A stretch of DNA of 64,000 nt from Gemella haemolysans. Lineage in GTDB: Bacteria > Bacillota > Bacilli > Staphylococcales > Gemellaceae. The stretch's first letter is position 1. Each line of letters starts with the position of its first letter. The notes beneath the pieces were generated by a model. That model did no database searches. It was not told where the DNA came from and saw only the letters and a list, made by a program, of their open reading frames with translations. The translations under genes were made by a program, and so were the position numbers. The stretch is from positions 18,748-82,747 of the forward strand of contig NZ_JAQMFS010000075.1 in NCBI RefSeq assembly GCF_028308085.1, given 5' to 3'. Of the stretch, positions 63,908 through 64,000 are shown one piece after another.

Positions 63908-64000
63908 TACTGCACCCAAAAAGTTGGACAAAATATTCAGTTATTTTTGTTTAGTATTTTAAACTTTAAAGTCAGTAAATTTTATTACTTTTAGTGACTT
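63908..64000 (-). mobile_element. Probable end of an IS3-family insertion sequence (partial)
   Basis: GTACTGCACCCAAAAAGTTG (63908-63927) resembles the terminal inverted repeat of IS150/IS3-group elements. An AT-rich stretch follows to the window end. No transposase codons are in view, so this would be the non-coding tail of an element extending to the right. The 40 bp after cadA (63868-63907) hold no gene. Confidence 0.45.

Noticed and set aside
1..64000. CRISPR array
   Set aside because: No regularly spaced direct repeats and no cas genes were seen.

Overview
The window is low-GC, AT-rich DNA from a Bacilli-type Firmicute. The long Bacillus-type SRP RNA, a T-box leader, PurR with a PurBox, cre-like sites, RNase J2, RbgA, NrnA/SpxR, Obg-PheB and lipobox lipoproteins all fit. 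The gene content and base composition remind me of Gemella, but that is recall and not proof. Gene density is high, most genes carry strong AGGAG-type ribosome binding sites, and many are separated by hairpin terminators.

Layout. 1-5.5 kb: 3' part of a class A penicillin-binding protein, rapZ-yvcK, pgi. 5.7-12.8 kb: a GntR/UTRA regulator divergent from a maltodextrin operon (malQ, glgP, a MapP-like phosphatase, a MalT-like PTS EIICB). 13.3-16.4 kb (minus): a methionine ABC importer with two tandem MetQ lipoproteins. 16.8-30.3 kb: LacI regulator and HAD phosphatase, CLC transporter, rhodanese protein, GT4 glycosyltransferase, polA, glutamate dehydrogenase, two CE7-like esterases (one lacking its nucleophile), and a CNNM/CBS/CorC protein. 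30.5-37.3 kb: purR-glmU, spxR-nrnA, then a T-box-controlled second MetN-MetI. 37.8-46.5 kb: an MFS permease, rbgA-rnhB-rnjB, dinB, trmK, a split ThrE-type exporter, a glutaredoxin-like protein. 46.6-53.1 kb: SRP RNA, MATE pump, DUF1836, DegV, transaldolase, rpmG, MazG-like, a lipoprotein, tRNA-Gly and tRNA-Asn. 53.3-56.5 kb: obg, pheB, rlmCD (rumA).

From 56.4 kb the character changes from core genome to a decayed mobile-element site. rlmCD is a known integration target of ICEs. Here an intact rlmCD is followed by a phospholipase-D-like remnant, an alpha/beta hydrolase, a second 5'-truncated rlmCD copy whose 3' end runs into an unrelated tail, two further small remnants, a frameshifted adenine methyltransferase, a truncated cytosine methyltransferase, and the last about 35 codons of what looks like a serine recombinase. 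A frameshifted DUF1413-like gene, a cadC / HMA protein / P-type ATPase cadmium-zinc resistance cluster and probably the end of an IS3-family element follow.

How the genes work together. Sugar supply is a clear theme: PTS maltose uptake, MapP dephosphorylation, MalQ/GlgP conversion, Pgi and transaldolase. cre-like sites overlap the promoters of malQ, glutamate dehydrogenase and transaldolase, which suggests CcpA control. Methionine uptake is encoded twice with different regulation: a T-box unit with a full-length MetN, and a simple-promoter unit whose MetN lacks the C-terminal NIL domain. A family of GACTC-type palindromes recurs at gene ends, and in two places belongs to a larger composite repeat.
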